From Macrostomum hystrix (lineage: Eukaryota > Platyhelminthes > Macrostomidae), in the NCBI GenBank assembly GCA_950097015.1, contig CATNEN010000034.1, forward strand, positions 2,953,501 through 3,017,500: 64,000 bases of DNA. Direction: 5' to 3'. The translations under genes and the position numbers were made by a program. Below the pieces are notes generated by a model, which did not search any database, was not told where the DNA came from, and saw nothing but the letters and a program-made list of their open reading frames with translations. Shown here piece after piece: positions 35,961 through 50,143 of the stretch (the first letter of the stretch is position 1; every line of letters starts with the position of its first letter).

Positions 35961-36086
35961 AAGTGCGTTGCTGAATTATCGCCATGTTTAGCTAGTAGTA
36001 CCGCTGCATACTGACTCTATTATTGTTTTTAATTGTTGTTGGCTAATGTCCTCATTTGTTTGCATTCTGCGAGTGAGCCTGATTTA

Positions 36087-36092
36087 AATAAA
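36087..36092 (+). terminator. candidate poly(A) signal
   Basis: AATAAA about 600 nt after the Fcf2-gene stop. It could end that transcript. If the 35.9-kb region is a promoter, however, the transcripts would overlap. Confidence 0.3.
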
Positions 36093-36239
36093 ATGCATTT
36101 CCGACCGTTGGCTTTGTCCTTTTTGTGTTAGATTTGTTTGAGTTGTGTGTTATTATTTCGTTTATATGGACTCATATTAAAACTAATAGGTGGCTAAATC
36201 TAGGTATGATATTAGGAAAGTATTCTGCACTTTATCTCA

Positions 36240-38340
36240 CCTACCTCACATGACTTTCCCAAATTTAATATCTCAACTGTCGACTCATACTGTCTTACCG
36301 TCTGCTCTGATAAGGAAAACCCGAGCCTAACAAATATCCCTCATCATCAGATTGCTTTGCCACCAAAATCTCCCCTCCTCTGCTTCCCCTGCATCCACCC
36401 CCTGCTTCAGACTCGCCTCAATCCTCTATCATCTCCCGACCGACCGCTCGCCCTCTAATGCTCCCCTTCCGTCACCTCCCCTCCCCAACACAGCGCTGCC
36501 CTCCCACTATAATATAGGCAAAAGGCTTCTGTCCCCACAGCTTCATCAGACACGCCGCCCTCTCTCTTTATCTATCTCCCCCCTCTCGCTCCGGGTGGCA
36601 TTCTGTGGAGCCTTGCCTTTTACTATATACCTATCAGCTGCCTTCTACCCTCCAACTGCAGTGCGGTGGCCCAGAAATTCACTCACATTGCACACACAGA
36701 GAATTTCCTGATCGGTACTCCTTAGCTTTCTGCTACTGTCTGTTCGTGTGCGTATGCGTGTCTGGCTCTCCGCCCCAATCTTGTTGTTCGTCTTGCCTTT
36801 CTCTCTCTTGAATTAGCGCCGACTCCTCCAAATCTTTCCAACATCGTAGAAAGAGGAATCGGGGCGGGGTATAAAACAACTCGACACAGCCAAGCCTGTC
36901 CCCCCGCCCTTCCCCCTCACTCTTTCTTTGCCTTTCCCTTCCGTTTGCCATCTTCCCAACATCATGTGCCCCTTACCCCAATCCAGCTAAACAGGTCAGA
37001 GACAGATGCAGTTCCGTTAATGATTAGGAAACTAATAATACAAACATGAAATACCATAAGTGAGTATAGAGTCTGAGCAGTTCAGATCCTACCGCTCGTC
37101 TGCATTATAACTCGTCGACCCCGTTTCCTCTCTCTCTATTACTGCCATACCTAGTTTTTCTCCCCTTTTTTACCACTAGGAGCGTCCCAGCTCCTCGGTT
37201 CGCGCTTTGCTATACTTGCCTCGATCAGTTTAGACCCCCGCTCTTCTTTCCTAGCCCCGCCACCAGCCACTCCAGTTTCTTCTATAGATGCCTCGTATAT
37301 GTGCCTCGCTTTCATCTAAAAACTCTTCTCTTCTCCTTCTGATCTGCAATCCTCATTCTCCATCCACCTTCCTCCCTCCCCGGCTCCCACATCCCGGCCA
37401 TAGCGCCATCCCCATCTCTTTGGCTTGAGCTGCCTCCTAGCTGTTTGTGTGTGAGCTCGTATTTTTTAAAGAGAACTCCTATTTATATTATCCCATCTCC
37501 TTATCCCCGGGTGTTTCCATATCGTGGCTTGATTTCATGCGCAACTAATTTTATACTTCGAGACCAGCCATATTGGCATAGATTAGCCGTGGTGAAGTCT
37601 GCGCGGTTAACAAAGAAGGCGACCTGTGTGCCCCAAAGGCCTACACGTACATACCGCTAACCTGCTGATGACTGAGTGGACATATTACTAGGCAGAATTC
37701 TATGCGACCACTGTTCGGTCCTCTTCTTCCCGATTCCAATCTTTTTTCCTTCCCTTTAGGCCTATCCTCGTACCCTTCCGTCCCGCAGATTAAAGCCTCC
37801 CTACAGTTAGTTTTCTTTCTCCACACCTTGATTTCTTCCTCCCTTAATCCGGCAGTAAGTCCTCTTTCTATCCATCTGGAATGACCGGACAGACTTAGCG
37901 TTGCAATCGTCTTTCGGGCTGGCTGGCATCTTTGAAGACTCAACAAGCCACTCCGCTGTCGGGAAAGGCAATAGGTCGCAGAACAAGCAGGAAAAAGATT
38001 CCCCTATTCGGGGCTTTGACTCCTCTGGCGCGGTCTGTCTGCTCCAACTGGCTGACTGCTCGGCCATGTTCTCTCCTCCCATGCCCTCCTCTCTTCTCTC
38101 CTATCCAAAATCGTGCTCAAACTCAAACTCCCAGGGCGTTTCCCACAACACCCGGGCAATAATTTCTAAGGCTAGCGTTTTCTCCTCTGTGCGCTTAAAA
38201 ATATCCCTCCTATTTCTTCCCTCCTCTCTCCTTCCAGGAGGACTCTCCCCTTGGCTTCTTTCCACATATTCCCCACCAGAAAGCCACGAAAGGGAACGGC
38301 AATTTCTATCTGCGGCCTGCCCCACCCCTTCTTTCTAGTT
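36240..38340. other. pyrimidine-rich non-coding block
   Basis: The plus strand is strongly C/T-biased (ccctccc, cttctctt, tctctctt) with no domain-like ORF. It resembles the large CHD intron at 42.6-50.5 kb and may be a 5'UTR intron of the same gene. Confidence 0.5.
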
Positions 38341-38852
38341 TTCTTTAATACAGGGTGAAAGAGAGCCCGATGGCCGATGCGTCACACATACACGAGACAC
38401 ACTCGGCACATTTTGGTGTTGGTAAACCTGGTAGAAACCTAAAATAAAAGCCAGGCTTTTGGCGTTACTATTAAGGCAGTTTTTGGAAATTGGAAATGTA
38501 TTTATATCCTGTCAATGCCTTTTTAACTATGCCTTTTGCAGCTAACAATTTTTTGGCGGCCGACCGGCGCCTTTGAACAATTGCATTTCTTCAATCATTA
38601 TTTTGCTCCTAAAAAAATAGAAGTCAGCAAGCGTTGCTAATAGCTCAATTAGCTGGAGATTATTTCAGAAAAAAATATCCGGCCACCGATGCAGCCGAAC
38701 AGGCCTGTGCGCTGCAGCAAACGCGCTAGTAAATAAAGCAATCGAACAATTACCTTCTAAGAGTGGACGAAGTGCAGGAGGAGGGGCCGGGCATTCCTCC
38801 TAACTACCAGCTAGCAGACATCAATCTCATAAGCTGAGGTAGCCATCGCATC

Positions 38853-39076
38853 ATGGACGGTCAGTCTTTCATGAACTTTCTAGAGCCGTCGCACAGTGGC
38901 TCCGGCCCAGGCGGCGTTGGCACCAGCTTCTTAGAGGAGCTGACCAACGGAGATCCGGTTGTTGTTAGCTCCGGCTTAACTCCGCAAGCTCAGTCGCAGG
39001 CGTCAGCAATGCCGTCTAATTTTGGTCAGGCTCAGGCAATGTCAGATTATCACAATGCTGCCGGTTATTATTCGCC

Positions 39077-39110
<34 letters not shown>

Positions 39111-39719
39111 ATGTACGCCTCTGACTCTGCCGGCTATCCATCGCCGTCGCCCTACGGCGGCTACGCCAGCGGCTCAGCCGGCTATCCGACTTCGTCACCG
39201 CATCAGATCCGTTCCGGGACTGTCGATCCTTGGGCCGCTTCCGCCGGAGGCGGCGGCGCTGGTGCCAGCGCTGGCAGCGGCGGCTATCCCGGCTATCCTG
39301 GCGCCTCGGCATCAGCCGCAGCCGCGTACGCTCAACGGTTGTATCACCGCTCGCCGCATCAGCAACAGATGTACGGCTCGAGCAGCTATCACCATCAGCA
39401 GTACGCGCAGCAGCAGCAGGCGCAGCAGTACCCGGGCTATCCGGGCAGTCCCTATGTCCAAACTGCTTCGCCGCATCCCCATTCTCACATGACCGCCGCC
39501 GCTCATCATATGCAATATCAGCAACAGTCGGCCTCTGTTTCATCAATTAGAGAGCCGATGGCGCCCTTGCAAGTGCAGCAGCAACCGCAGCAGCAGCAGT
39601 CTCAGCCGCCGCAACAGCAGAGCTTGCCTAGTCCGCAACTCATGCCACCGCCAGCTGCTCCGCCTCCTTCATCAGCCAAGGGCGAGTCTGGTAGCAAGCG
39701 GGGTAGCAGAGCTAGTGCT

Positions 39720-39750
<31 letters not shown>

Positions 39751-42439
39751 TGCATCAACAACAACTAGCCCAGCATCATCAGCAGCATATGCAGCATCAG
39801 CAAATGCAGCATCAGCAGCCTATGTATCACCAGTATCCAGGTCAATTACCGCCCCAGTCGCCATCGCAGCTGCATCAGGTTCATGGAGCACCGCAGTCGC
39901 CAATGTCTGGATCGTCGCCAATGTTGAAATCTCCGCATCACATGCAGCCAATGCCACATCAGCATCCGCAAATGCATCAAATGCATTCACAGCCACCGCT
40001 TCCACCACAGCACCAACAACAGCAACAAATTTCTCATATGGCAATGCCATCGCCGGTTTCACAACCACCTCCTCCTTCACAACAGCAGCAGCAGATGCCT
40101 CCTCCTATGCCGCCACCGCCTCCGCCTCCGCAAACGATGCCTGCAATTTCGCAGCAGCAGCAGTTGTCGCAGGCACATCCACCGCCACCACCGCCGCCGC
40201 CACAATGCTCTGCCGCTACTATAGTCACGCCATCTATTCACAGCGTATCCAACTGCGACAGAGGCAACGAAGGTAGACCCTCCAGCTTAGCCGTTATAAG
40301 CATGGGCAACGGTGCTGGTGATGACGACGATGATGACAACGACGAAGAAGACGACGAAGAAGACGCTGAAGAAGAAGAACAAAGCGGCGCAGATGCCGCC
40401 AGGCTGGAGATGAACACTCCGCCAGTGCAGTGCTCTCCAGAAGACGACGAAGAGTCAAACAATATGAATGAAGATGCAGTTGTTAAACCAGCTTCTGCTG
40501 CGGCTGCAGTTGCCACAGCTGCTGATTTGATCCCGTCGCTATCGGAACCGGTGCCGAAAGAGCAAACGCTAGACGATGCAAAGCTGTCATGTGCAATTGA
40601 AGAAGCAGAGCAATCTCTAAATTCTGGCACTGCTGAGGAGAATTCAATATCGGAAGAAATGACCGTGGAAGAAATTTCTATTGAGGAGGCGGCTAAACCA
40701 GATATGGACACAAACGACTTAAAGAAGGCCGAGTCACCAAATTTGAAGAAGGAAATCTTGACAAAGACTGACGCGGCTGCAGCGCCGATGGAATGCGACT
40801 CCTCAACCGAAGAGGTCGTTAAGATAGAGTCTCAGGCTACTACGGTAGTTGCAGCTGATCCCGAAGCTCTTCGGTCTATCACTGGAATGCCAGAAAGAAT
40901 CGGAGGGCCGCGCTAAAGACCTGCCACCGCGTCTATCGCCGGGTCCGCAGTCAGCTGACACACAGGAGACCTACAAGCCGGATTCTATTATGGAGATCAC
41001 AACTGACAATTCCTCCAATATTGAATCGGCTACTGGCGACACTATTGTTGACGTGTCCGTCTCTGATGCCTCCAATAAGCCTCCAGTGCTGTCGCCTCCG
41101 CTGCCTCCATCGCCAGCGTCGCAGTTAACCACAGCTGTCACCCTTTCTGTTCCTATTCAAGTCACTGTAGCACCGGCGACTTCTGTAGCATGCTGTACCG
41201 GGCAAGGCTGGCCGATCCTATCCTCCTATCCGACCCAAGCAGAAGCAGAAGCAGCAGCAGTCACTTTTGCCAGCTTCCATCGTTGACTCGAATCAGGCAC
41301 CGCCGCAGTTGCAAGCCGCAGCCTCACCTCAAATTTCTCCATCAGTACAGCCAGTAGCAGTATCGACAGGAGGTGCTACAGTTGCAGTGTCTTTGCTGTC
41401 AGGCGGCTCGCAACCGCCTGTATTGACGCCACAGACAACTGAGCCGGTGACGCCGCCACTGGAGTCTCCGGCCAAGCGTAAGCGGCCAGCTGCTTCGAAG
41501 CGCAAACGAGAAAGCGAAGCGCCGACGCCTTCTTTGACAACGATTGAGGACGGGCAAGGGGCAAACTCCTCAGCAGAGACCACTCCTAGCAAGCCAAAGA
41601 AATCAAAGAAGAAAAAGCAGCAGCCAGAAAAGGAAGACGACGAGGAGAAAGTTGCCGGCGCAGACATTGCCGTTTCTGCTCCAGCTCAAAAGAAGAAAGC
41701 TCCTAGGGCTTCAAGAGCCAAGAAGGCGGCTGCTTCGTTAGCGCCTGAAGAATCCTCAGTAGCAATAACTGACGCTCCGCCGGCTGCCGAGCCAGATCAA
41801 CAGCCGCAGCAGCAGTCGACGCCGACGACCAAACGAACGCCGGCCAAGTCCAATAAGAAAAAAAAGAAAAAGTCGCCGCCTTCAACTCCGGCGACTAGCG
41901 AAGTCGTCGACGATGCCGCATCTTCGGGTGTATCAACGGAGGCGTTCGCCAATGCCCACGGGCTGGTGCCAATTGCGCCTGCTCCGCCGAAGAGCTCAAC
42001 TAAGGCCGCCGCCGCTTCAACCTTCGGAGAAGCCGGTTCCGCTGACACAGCTAGCCAACCGCCGCCAGCTAAGAAGTCCAAGCCGTCAGCTCCCAGCAAG
42101 AAGAGAAGGCAAGTTTCAGCTTAGATTTTATTTGCTTCGCCGGTTTTTTATGTTGTTCTACGGTAGAGAATAAACTACTATTTTTAGTAGTGTATGTGCA
42201 TTGGTCCTATAAATTCCATTTTTTAATCTAAATCTTTTCACAGGCCGGCTCCAGTGCTCATTAAGAAAAAGCGACCGAAACGAGGCGACGAGTCCGACGA
42301 TTCTGACGACGTTGATCACCGCCCCAGCAAGTCCTTCGACTACAGAGGTTCCTCCGCCGCCGCCGCCTCTTCCGCTCCAGGCGCCGACACAACTGGTGCC
42401 GATTCCACATCTGGCGATGTCGGAATGTCTGAGGACTCG
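38853..42439 (+). CDS. CHD7/8/Kismet-like remodeler, N-terminal exons
   Basis: The proposed exons are 38853-40844, 40894-41184, 41240-42108 and 42244-42439, giving 1,116 codons ending in phase 0. The raw reading frame shifts twice (about 40.9 and 41.2 kb). Introns of 49 and 55 nt with GT-AG ends restore the frame exactly at both places. The third intron uses a GC donor (AAG|GCAAGT). The protein is low-complexity: Gln/His/Pro/Gly-rich for about the first 450 residues, then an acidic DDDDDNDEED region, then Lys/Pro-rich segments with nuclear-signal-like KPKKSKKKK, NKKKKKK and LIKKKRPKR. This matches the style and position of the long disordered N-termini of vertebrate CHD7/8 and fly Kismet, upstream of the chromodomains. 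It is probably the same gene as 50648-60775, but that junction is unresolved. The first ATG, MDGQSFMNFLE, is taken as the start. Confidence 0.65.
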
Positions 42440-43789
42440 GTAAGCCTATTTTTCTGTTTGTTATCTCAAATTTAATTGTTAGCAAATTATAATCATTTAT
42501 TGAAGCTCATTTTTTGTTGCTGGCTCGAACCGATGGGCGGGGAATAGTAACGCTGGCCACAAAGAAAAAAAGTAATTTAGATTATTTCTGCCTGAAACGG
42601 CAGGCAGAGCTCAGGACTAGTTAAGGATTAGTGTGGGGCTCCCTTAGCTGTGCCAGACACAGGCATGGCTGTAGATTCCCAATTCCTCTTCCTTTCCTAT
42701 ATCGTCTCTTTATCCCGCCCCAGAGAGACTCTCATTTCATCTTCAATTGATTTTCAACCTCTCCATTGCTGTGTTAGATGAGCAAAATATTGTGGGTGTG
42801 TATGTGTGTGTCGGCGGCGGTGGTTAGTCTGGAAAGGCGAAAGGATCGAGCTATGAGGATGAGAAGCTTTGGGACTGGCGGAGGCGAGGAAGACGGCCTT
42901 GCCTTTGACTACCCCACCCTTAAGCCGAGTCTGTAGATCCGACTTATCCCCTACCTAGCATCCAGAAACTGTGGCCACAATCCTTTCACGGCCCGCTCAT
43001 GATTCTGTCCAACTGAATGCAACCTGCCAATCTAGAAACAGTAGTATGCCTGTCTGTGCTTTTCTTCTACTTCTCTCTCTCTCTCTCTCTCTCGCTATTG
43101 AATTGGCGACCAGTTTGTTCCCAGGCCCTGAATACAACCCGCAACTTTCAACGTCTTCTTTCAACTTTTTTGCCCGCTAGCTAGTGTATCTCTCTCCGTC
43201 CTCTCTACTAGGACACCTTCCGCATCACCTTCTCGCCGACTGCGGGGTCAATGTTTTCAGCGAATTCGCCCCACCCCCGCTCTCTTCTCTAGTTTTCTCT
43301 TCTCTCCCCGCGCGCTGCATCCCTAGGTGCCCCAAGTCCACTCCCGTGTTGCCCTGCTTTTTTCCACTGCATGCGCCTCCGCTGTGAATTTCTCTCTCTC
43401 TCTCTGTGTGTGTGTGTCTGTATTGCTTTTGCGTGGATCTTTTTCCTCCGCGAATTACTGTCCGGCTAGTGAAGGGACTGCTATGCGGCTGGTCGACTAA
43501 GGGATTTGGCGGAGTGGGGACGGCCGGACGGTTTTGCAATTGGGAATAGAGTGGTCGACGACGAAAGACAAGGAATTGTGAGGCTGGCTGATAGAGAGAG
43601 GGATGATATCGCGATTGGAGGCACCCGCCTGCCTGCCTGCCTTGCCTGCCTGCCTGCCTGCCTGCCTGGGTGTGGCTCGTTCACCTGCGGATGAATTTTC
43701 CTACTGCCAACAGCCTGTTATCCATTGCTTGCAACTGCTTGTGTACCTGAGTGCTTGAATTTCCATCCTCCTTACTCGACTCGATTCTA

Positions 43790-43931
<142 letters not shown>

Positions 43932-46900
43932 TTCAATTCAATTTTCTTTCAGTTTCTTTCAATTCTTTAACAGCTTCGGGTATCTGCTCGGATTGGCCAA
44001 GCGGGCATGAAGAATAAATGAAATTTGTATCCTTGGCCCCTTCGCTCCTCACCTTACCGCCCAGTCTTCTTTCCTCTCATTTCCGTCTGTTGGCGCTTAG
44101 ACCTAGTTAAATGACTTTCTAAAAGGTAAAAATATGTTGAAAGAAGGTTGTTGCGCCAGAGATAGGCCTGGATGAGACAGTGAGAGTGTTTAGGGAGCGT
44201 GTTGATTGAGGCCAAAGTCCCTAGCAGTTTTGTCGGTTGGTTTCTTAGAAAAGTGTCTGTCTTCCTATGTACACCGCTAGTTCCAGAAAACTAAAAAGGA
44301 AAATCTTGGTTTGTTGGTTGGTTGCGCGTTATTAATTTTCTCGCGAACGGCTCAACTGATTTTCCCAATTTCTTCATATAAAAACTAATATAATTGTTTC
44401 TGTTGAAAAAATACTGCACTAGCTACTGTATTTATGAAGTAGTAATCAAGGCAAAGCATTGAAATAAAAATACAATATATGGTGTTGTTATCTCGTCTGT
44501 ATCTTTTATTAACTAATTAGACATCTTAATAGCAAGTTCTGCCTGTTTTGTCTTCAATCTTTGAAATGATTTAAGAAAACTGTAAATGCGTCTTCTAAGG
44601 GGAAGTTATTATCGAAAGGCACTAAACCTGATGTGAATGTAGCTTCTCGATCCTGCTGCCAGTTTTTTTTGTTCATTTTGGAATCTGGAATTTTCCACCC
44701 CAAACCCCCCCCCCCCCTAGTAGGCACCAACTAATCCCCCGTCCCTTTGATTTCCAGCGAGTCTTTTGTCTCACTGCTACTGCTTTGTTGGATCTTTTCA
44801 AACGTGAGTCTTTCCGCCTCCCTATTCTCATGCCTCCTCGCAACCTCCACAATCTGTCCAAGAGCGGCCGCCAAGTTCTCATTTCGGCCATTTGTTGTCT
44901 GCTCTACTCTTTCTCTCTCTCTCTCTCCGCTTTCCTGCTCTGTCAGAGCTCTCTTTCTCAATCGGATTTTTAATTGCCTCTCACCCACCCACCCACCCAC
45001 CCACCAATGCCAAGGTTACGGATTGGGAGAGCAGTTGAAACAGGAAACGGTGCAGCCAACACGCCATTTTTCCTACTCCGTCTTCTCGGTTTTTTTCTTT
45101 CTGTCCCTTAGCTTAGCAGCCAGAGAGGCGGATCTGAGCAGGCCAACATAAAAATCAGTAGCAATCTAGTCATGGCGCTGTCGGCATATTTTCTGTTAGT
45201 TTCGAGCTCTCTCTAACACCTCTCCCAACAAATAGAGGTTGAAAGTGGATAATCTAGAAATTTGGGCCTGCTCACACACTCACTGCCTGACACTCGACTC
45301 CGCTTCGATTGCTGCTGTACGCCGGGCCAGGCCAGCATCAGATTCACTGTGGAAATAGAGAGAGAAATAATATATACGCATACAAATTCTGGCCAGACTA
45401 GCCTTTCAAGCCTGATTCCCCTCGCCTTCACTAACTCTATGTTCTGCCCCAACCTCTGCTCCTCTGCTCCCAATGCCTCGGTTGCCTCACACACGCTCCC
45501 TTTTTTCTCCGACTCACTCTTTCTCCTTCTCCCGTGCCCAGATCCACTTCCCCACCTCAGTGAAGCTTACTTAGCTGGCCTAGTCTGGGCGCTTGCAAAT
45601 CATCCTTTATCGGCAGCGAGGAGACACTCAGCAGTTGTGTGTTTGTGTGTAGAATTCTCCCCTCCCTCTAACTCTTTTCTCGTTTTTTCCTCATCTCCCG
45701 GTCATTCCCATATTCCCCCCTGGCTCTGCTCCGCTCTGTGTCTGTCTGTTCATGAAGCTATACTCTCCGCCGCCAAACCCATATTTTCCGGACCAGTATA
45801 GGCTGACTGGCTGTATAACATTTACACTAGACTCTGGCTAGGCAATTCTGGGTGCACTTCTTCAGCAAAAACACTAAAAACTTCCCGTTCTTTTAACCGA
45901 TTTCCAAAATCTTTGTTTCCTTAAAAAGTATATTAACTTAAGCTAATTTATCTGCTTGTTTTATATAGTGAGATGTGATTAGAGTTGGTTAGAAGAAACA
46001 AATACTTGTAATTTAGCTAACAAATAACCTTAAAAGGTTATACATAAACCTTCATAATGCCTATCGATTAAACTATTAAACTTTTAAATGTAACGATAGT
46101 AAAAATGTTTTGCATTACAAATTGAGAGCTTTCTAAGAAATTTTATTCTCTTAATTTTAGCGGGTGGTACTACGTGGTCTTAGTAATTTAAATGCGCTTT
46201 AAAAAAGTGGACCTATTTTTCAACTTCTGTTTAATTCTGACTGCTCACGGGGAATTCTCGGTCTGGCAGTTCAGATAAGTTACCTGTTTAGTCCTATGAC
46301 TCTATCTTTGCGGCTCGCTTTCGGTCACCCCACTGCTGTGGCGCATTGCGGGCCAGCCGTTGTCTATATAAATAATTAATTGTCTGTCCTATATAGCCGC
46401 CGGGAGCCTGCATCTCCCAAACTGTAATCACGTACGTCTCCTGTCCTCCGCCTGATCCCCGCGAAGCGTCTCTCTTCCTGTCAGGCTCCTACAAAAATGG
46501 CACACTTGCTCTTCTAAATCCTTCTTTCTGTCTACCCTTCCTTCACTATTGCTCCCAGTTCCCCCCTCATTTTCTCCTCACACTCACAATTTCTTTCCCC
46601 AACTGCTCAGCTGCTTTTGCTTCCAACTGCCCAGCCTTCAATCTTCGCGCATTACCCGTCCGGCCGCTGCTGCTGTCCCGCCGTGTTGCCCTTGAGCAGT
46701 CCCCAATCACTCCCCCCCAAACCAGCCGACACTCGGCTCGGCCGTCTCTCCTCCTCCTCCTAGTCTCTCTCTACTCTTCTGCCAGCCTGACTAGGATCCC
46801 CGGCATGGCTTCCCTTATTTTCCATGGCTGCCGATCAAAGCTTTCTATCTCTGTCTCTACACAGTCGCCTGACCCCTCTTGCGTGTGTCTGCATGCGCGG

Positions 46901-49900
46901 CGTGTCTCCTCCTTCTTTTCTCTTCACCTCCCCTTTAGCTTGATTTGCCTCGCCCTTCCTTCATGCAGCACTATTTTCTATGGCATGCATTGCCAGCCTC
47001 CCAGATTTTATATGGCACTGCCCCCACCCCGCTTTGCGGCGCTTTGGCCGCCATGCGAGTGTCCGTCCGCTCCCCACCCCCTGTGCTGTGACGGGCCGTG
47101 CTTAGGCTAGGGCTGTGTGTATATTCGACTCTGTGTGGGATATTAGGGATAGTTGCCTACAGCATCACTGCCGCCTCCTGCTACTTGAATGCATTTTTCA
47201 AACCCCCACCTACCATCTATGCGAACACGCGCAATGCGGCAGCACACCCTGGGGTGTGTTCAATTATTTTGCTTCTAGAAAAGAACGGCTGCGACTGATT
47301 CGCATTTTTCAGCTTCTAAAACGCTTTTTTTCCCTGCGAATCCGAACCTTATTATAGACTCGTGCCTCTCCATCGCTCATTCCTCTTTCAGTAACCTTGC
47401 TTTCCCCTCGGCCATCATTTATGCAGACCCAAAGCAACCGTTCTGCTATCCTCTTACCCATCTGCCCTCTCTCCTTCACTGAAAAGAGGCTAGTTGTCTC
47501 CTTTCTCTGTGTCTCTGACGGCCCCACCGGTCCGATTGCTCCCTAGACTCAAAAAAATCTTTACCAGAGTGAGCTCAACTCCCGTTATCCTTATCCCGCC
47601 CCCATTCCTCCTATTCCTGCCCAGTTTCTTCTCTTCTTTTTACGGCTTATCTGCTAGCTAACTTCACCGAACTCTCAACTGGCTGCGTCCCGAGCCCAGG
47701 GGCCACCCTCATTCTCTCTGCACGCACAAATATACACCCTGTATCAGTGATCCGCCTATCTCCAGTTCCCCACACACACACACACACAAGCGCACACAGT
47801 TCTCTCATCTAAAACTCCTTCCTGACAGCAATGCATTGCCTAACCGTCTGTCTTCCTTCTGCTTCTGCTCAAATGGGAAGTGAGGCGGAGACTAAGGCAA
47901 CCGACTTGAACCTCTTGGCTTCTCATCTGCAGCATTGCCAAGCCTGTCTTAGCCCTAACTGGTCATGCTTCTATTAGCCATGACCTGCTCCCATCCTCAC
48001 TGCAACCAATTCAATACAGCTTTATACCTGCCAGCCCTCCCTGACACACGCGCACACGCGTGCAAACAGAGAGGAGAGAAGCGGAGGCGATTGCTTGACA
48101 TTATTATGCATCCCTCATTCCTTATAATATTGTGTAGGCAACTGGCCTATCAGTCTGCCTTCGTCCAGGCCACTCGCTTCTCGCTCCACTCGCTTCCAAT
48201 TGATGTTAAAATCTCTAAAAACCCTAGTTACGCGCTTTGCTTTGGCTGGCGCACCTTCTTGCGCACTTCTTTTTTTTACGTTCTTCATCAGCATCATCCA
48301 ACTGTGGCTCTTATTCACTCGCGCGCGCGCACAGCATGGCCGGAGGATGGGGTAGACGCCCCTAGAAAAAACCTGTCACACCCCTACACAGCTTTGGGAG
48401 GCTGGGTATGCTTGGTGATGGTCCGGCAGCTATAGCAGCTATCGTGTTAAAGGCATGCGGCAAATGATGAAGAGTGAGGCTGGTTCAGCCAGATTCACCC
48501 ACATCTCTCATCCTATTCTCTCCCCCTGCCTTTGGCCCATCATCTCCGTCCACCGGCCCTTCACCCGCCTCCCCCGCTGTATATGCGAACACAGGCGGCT
48601 TGGCGGCGAATTTTTTTCCCAGATCCGGGCGTCTGCCCGTGACCCAGCCAAGCAGCTAGCGGCAGCCATTGCCGCTATTCCCCGTGTGTGTATGCATGTG
48701 ACTCCTCATCTCATCTGGCTATCTATCCACTCCCCGATTTCTCCTGCTTAGTTCCTAGTCCTCAGATTCCGGCTTGAATTGTCGTCCATCCCCACCGCCC
48801 CTTATACCGCCACTGCGAATCCCGCGGCCATCCAGTGCTGCCTTTTTTGTCGCCTTCCCCAGTCCTTCTTCTCGTCGTCGTGGTCGTTCTCTGCCTCTCC
48901 TTCTCTCGCCCACGCCTCTCTCCGCAATGCATTCCTGCGGCAAGATCACTTCCCTCTATTCCCTCTTTTACTCTATGCGCAGTCCTCCGCCGCCGCCACC
49001 ATACAGCTCCCAGTCGCTTTTTTTCCCAAAAAATTTTCTCCTAACACAACCGATCCCCTCCTAGTCTCCCCAATCGCTGCAGCAACCTCATGATATGTCC
49101 GCATCTGGGCATATCTCCCTTATAGGTGGGCCCGTTTGCCACACACACACACACACACACACTTCGCTTTGGGAAACAGCAAAAGTCTAGAGCTGTAAAT
49201 CCATCTAGCCTCATCACTCTAACCCCTGCCCCAACGCTGCCTCGATTTTTAAGCAGGTCTTTTTGGCACACACACACACACACACACACACACCTATACA
49301 CCTATTTCCGCCTCATTTCCATTCAGTACCCTCTCCGCTTCCCCGCTCCTCCTAACACACCCAAAGATTCAGCTGACTTCGTGCGCTGAACCCCCCTGAC
49401 TTGGCCGCTATGGCACTGTGGGTTTCTGTGAGTTCCCTTAAGCTGCTTTTCCAGCTAGGTTTCTATAAGACAAATTTCAAAATAAAAAAAATCAAACAGT
49501 TTTAATCTTCCCTAAAAGTCTACGGTGCTAGAAACTAATTTTGTTTAGTGTCTAAAGCATTGATACGCCCCAGTTTTAGTTGTTCTTGTGTCTGTCTATG
49601 TCCCCGCCTCAACCTCCGTGCCTCTCAATTCCCTACTCCACACTCCACGCGGCTGTATATGACGACTGCCGGCCTACCTGACGATTAAGCCACCCACCAC
49701 CGCCGCAGCCGCCGCAGACCAAAGCTTTGCTTCAATTCTACTTTCTCCAATTTTATTGTGCAAGCCGTCAAGTCACGCTGCAATGCAAAGGAAGGGATAT
49801 TATAACATATGTCATGTCTGACACGCTGCCCACTGGCCTTGCTCTCTGCCACCCCTTCCTCAACTGAATCCGACCACCCCACCCGGCACCACCCACCCCC

Positions 49901-50135
49901 TATTCCCAACTCTCCTCGAAGCTTTGGCTTCCTCTTCTCTCACCAACCGGCTTCTCACATATACCCAAAAACCTATCTTGCTCCCTTTTCCTCTCTCTCT
50001 TTCCCCTGCTTCGCCTCCGCTGGGCTCAACCTCATCCCTTACCTCCCTCCCCGCCCTCCTTCTCCCTGCTGATCAATTCAATTGAAGAGACTGCGAGTTT
50101 AGTGAGAGACTGAGAGCGAGCGAGAGAGAAAAAAA

Positions 50136-50143
50136 TATATAGA
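50136..50143 (+). promoter_or_regulatory. candidate TATA element of an internal CHD promoter
   Basis: The sequence tatatagag follows a purine-rich stretch, about 500 nt upstream of the ATG at 50648. It could serve a short CHD isoform starting there. The evidence is motif-level only. Confidence 0.2.

Noticed and set aside
36352-38338. Several ORFs of 60-145 codons in the pyrimidine-rich block
   Set aside because: Ser/Leu/Pro-rich translations arise from C/T-rich sequence on both strands, with no domains or consistent frame.
38545-38575. Possible SL/snRNA Sm site (aattttttgg) followed by a GC-rich hairpin
   Set aside because: The hairpin does not fold convincingly and no spliced-leader exon with a donor site is visible at the expected distance upstream.
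39016-39550. Other-frame ORFs over the CHD N-terminal exon
   Set aside because: They are shadows of GC-rich CAG/CCG repeat coding. The long 38853 frame has the continuous low-complexity pattern expected and joins downstream exons in phase.
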